DNA of 64,000 bases, taken from NCBI RefSeq assembly GCF_001693815.1, contig NZ_MBQD01000024.1, positions 124,001-188,000 of the forward strand. The letters run 5' to 3'. Shown here piece by piece: positions 62,349 to 64,000 of the stretch (position 1 is its first letter; every line of letters begins with the position of its first letter). Source of the DNA: Tessaracoccus lapidicaptus (GTDB taxonomy: Bacteria > Actinomycetota > Actinomycetes > Propionibacteriales > Propionibacteriaceae). A model generated the notes under the pieces. It saw only the letters and a list, made by a program, of their open reading frames with translations. It was not told the DNA's origin and searched no databases. The position numbers and the translations under genes are program-made.

Positions 62349-64000
62349 ATGACCACTCGCACGCCCACCCCGCTGGACCAGGTCGCCGACGCCTACGTCG
62401 ACACGCTCGTCCGCCTCAGCCCCATCGTCGCCACCCACATCGGCGCGCCGGGGCACGACCACGAACTCGACGACTTCTCCCCCGCCGGCATGGCGGCCAA
62501 GGCCGACGCCGCCCGGGAGGCGCTGCGTCAGGTCGAGGCGACTGAGATCGTCGACGACGTCGACCGGGTGACCGCCGCCGCGATGCGGGAACGGCTGGGC
62601 CTCGACGTCGAGCTCTTCGAGGCCGGCGAGGACTACGCGCAGCTGAACAACATCGCGTCGCCGCTGCAGGGGATCCGCGACATCTTCGACCTCATGCCCA
62701 CGGCCACGACCGACCATTGGGAGGTCATCGCGGCCCGGATGGGTGCCGTGCCCGCGGCGGTCGACGGCTACATCGAGTCCCTGCGCCTCGCGGTCGATGA
62801 GGGCCCCGCCCCGGCCGTCCGGCAAATGGAGATCGGCATCGCGCAGGCGGAGGAGCTCGCCGGGGAGGGGTCCTTCTGGCGCACGTTCGGTGCGTCCGCC
62901 GACCTCCCCGAATCGCTGGCCGCCGCGCTGGCCGCCAACGCCGACGGGGCGCGCGCGGCGTACGCCCGGCTCGCGGAGGCGCTGCGCGACCTGGCGCCAC
63001 GCGCCCCGAAGGCCGACGGCGTCGGCCGCGATCGGTACCAGCTGCTGTCGCGACAGTTCCTGGGCGCGACCATCGACCTCGACGAGACCTACGAGTGGGG
63101 CCGCGAGGAGCTGGCCCGCATCGTCGCCGAGCAGGACGAGGTCGCCCATCAGCTCTACGGCGACGGGACTACCGCCGACGAGGCCATGCGGCGGCTCGAC
63201 GAGGACGTCAACCGCCGGCTGCACGGCACGGACGCGCTGCAGCGCTGGATGCAGGAGACCTCGGACGCCGCCATCGCGGCCCTGGCCGGGACGCACTTCG
63301 ACATCGCCGACCCGATCCGCACCCTCGAGTGCTGCATCGCCCCGACGCAGAACGGCGGCATCTACTACACCGGCCCCACCGACGACTTCTCCCGCCCCGG
63401 GCGCATGTGGTGGTCCGTGCCGCCGGGCGTCGAGGACTTCGGCACCTGGCGGGAGAAGACGACTGTCTACCACGAGGGCGTGCCGGGGCACCATCTGCAG
63501 ATCGCGCAGGCGACGTACCTGTCCGGGCAGCTGAACCGCTGGCGCAGCCTCATCTGCTGGGTGTCGGGACACGGTGAGGGCTGGGCGCTGTACGCGGAGC
63601 GCCTGATGGAGCAGCTCGGCTTCCTGGACGACCCGGGCGACCGGATGGGGATGCTGGACGCCCAGCGCATGCGGGCCGCCCGAGTGGTCCTCGACATCGG
63701 CGTGCACCTCGGCAAGCCCGCCCCCGACGAGTGGGGCGGCGGCACCTGGGACGGCGACAAGGCGTGGCCGTTCCTCAAGGCCAACGTCAACATGGCCGAG
63801 GAGTTCGTGCGCTTCGAGCTGGACCGCTACCTGGGGTGGCCGGGCCAGGCGCCGGCGTACAAGGTCGGGCAGCGGCTGTGGGAGCAGGCGCGAGACGAGG
63901 CCGCGGCGCGGGCCGGGGCGGCATTCGACCTGCGGAACTTCCACCGTCGGGCCCTCGATCTCGGCTCCGTAGGCCTGGACGTCCTGCGCGACGCACTCCG
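62349..64000 (+). CDS. DUF885 family protein, metallopeptidase-like (3' end outside window)
   Basis: The first ~550 codons are visible and the frame is open to the last base, so the gene continues beyond the window; the family is usually 540-600 residues, so little is missing. DUF885 proteins are helical zinc metallopeptidase-like enzymes, some with carboxypeptidase activity. The zinc-binding motif is TVYHEGVPGHHLQIAQATYL (HExxxxH-type, about residue 375), followed by SGHGEGWALYAERLMEQLG with the third ligand Glu, and FVRFELDRYLGWPGQAPAYKVGQ near the end, all characteristic. There is no signal peptide, so it is cytosolic. ATG 62349 is supported by the -10 element seven bases upstream. Confidence 0.88.
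   Translation, partial: MTTRTPTPLDQVADAYVDTLVRLSPIVATHIGAPGHDHELDDFSPAGMAAKADAAREALRQVEATEIVDDVDRVTAAAMRERLGLDVELFEAGEDYAQLNNIASPLQGIRDIFDLMPTATTDHWEVIAARMGAVPAAVDGYIESLRLAVDEGPAPAVRQMEIGIAQAEELAGEGSFWRTFGASADLPESLAAALAANADGARAAYARLAEALRDLAPRAPKADGVGRDRYQLLSRQFLGATIDLDETYEWGREELARIVAEQDEVAHQLYGDGTTADEAMRRLDEDVNRRLHGTDALQRWMQETSDAAIAALAGTHFDIADPIRTLECCIAPTQNGGIYYTGPTDDFSRPGRMWWSVPPGVEDFGTWREKTTVYHEGVPGHHLQIAQATYLSGQLNRWRSLICWVSGHGEGWALYAERLMEQLGFLDDPGDRMGMLDAQRMRAARVVLDIGVHLGKPAPDEWGGGTWDGDKAWPFLKANVNMAEEFVRFELDRYLGWPGQAPAYKVGQRLWEQARDEAAARAGAAFDLRNFHRRALDLGSVGLDVLRDAL

Overview
The window is high-GC DNA (roughly 70% by eye) with dense coding on both strands, many GTG starts and AGGAGG-type ribosome sites. 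This suggests an actinobacterium. The gene set (Pta-AckA, pyruvate phosphate dikinase with its regulatory kinase, an ion-pumping pyrophosphatase, PTS, FemAB, pcnA-DUF6049-MurJ/pseudokinase order, 13E12-type HNH gene, DLW-39-like small protein) fits Propionibacteriales, perhaps something like Tessaracoccus. The genus is inference from gene content only. I see no rRNA, tRNA, CRISPR, prophage or insertion sequence.

Layout. 1-3.9 kb: tail of an exported protein, then pta-ackA. 3.97-7.26 kb: three tightly packed genes (SDR reductase, PlsC acyltransferase, alkyl-DHAP-synthase-like flavoprotein) that look like an ether-lipid pathway. 7.3-10.6 kb: YaaA, a sodium symporter with its 40-residue partner, and a repeat-rich tail-anchored protein. 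10.7-18.75 kb (minus strand): PpdK, its regulator, and a complete sugar PTS on two polypeptides (EIIA-HPr-EI fusion plus EIIBC). 19-23.3 kb: SRPBCC protein, divergent membrane pyrophosphatase, VOC protein, AMIN-like lipoprotein. 23.3-25.8 kb: a 13E12/HNH gene bracketed by inverted clusters of a hairpin-forming dispersed repeat. 25.8-32 kb: FKBP, FemAB plus alanine-racemase-like protein, GT87-type membrane protein, class A PBP. 32-40.4 kb: a frameshifted small membrane gene, MscS, CCA-adding enzyme, DUF6049, and MurJ fused to a pseudokinase. 40.4-45.8 kb: Prim-Pol/ligase fusion, a second repeat field, glpK and glpF. 46-52.5 kb: YhgE, MMPL with an ABC-like tail, TetR, MBL. 52.5-64 kb: GalE, DLW-39-like protein, two-component pair, MFS, TerC, lipoprotein PBP, paired SMR exporters, LLM oxidoreductase, and a DUF885 protein cut by the window end.

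How it works together. The 10-22 kb block centres on PEP, pyruvate and pyrophosphate: PpdK makes PEP and PPi, the PTS spends PEP, and the pyrophosphatase turns PPi into an ion gradient; Pta-AckA handles acetyl-phosphate. A second theme is the cell envelope: two PBPs, MurJ, FemAB, a GT87-type protein, YhgE/MMPL and the putative ether-lipid genes.

Most striking are the dispersed repeats, whose second hairpin exists in two base-paired versions (compensatory change), and a recurrent promoter layout in which a TAnnnT -10 element lies only 6-9 bases before the start codon, implying leaderless mRNAs for at least 13 genes.
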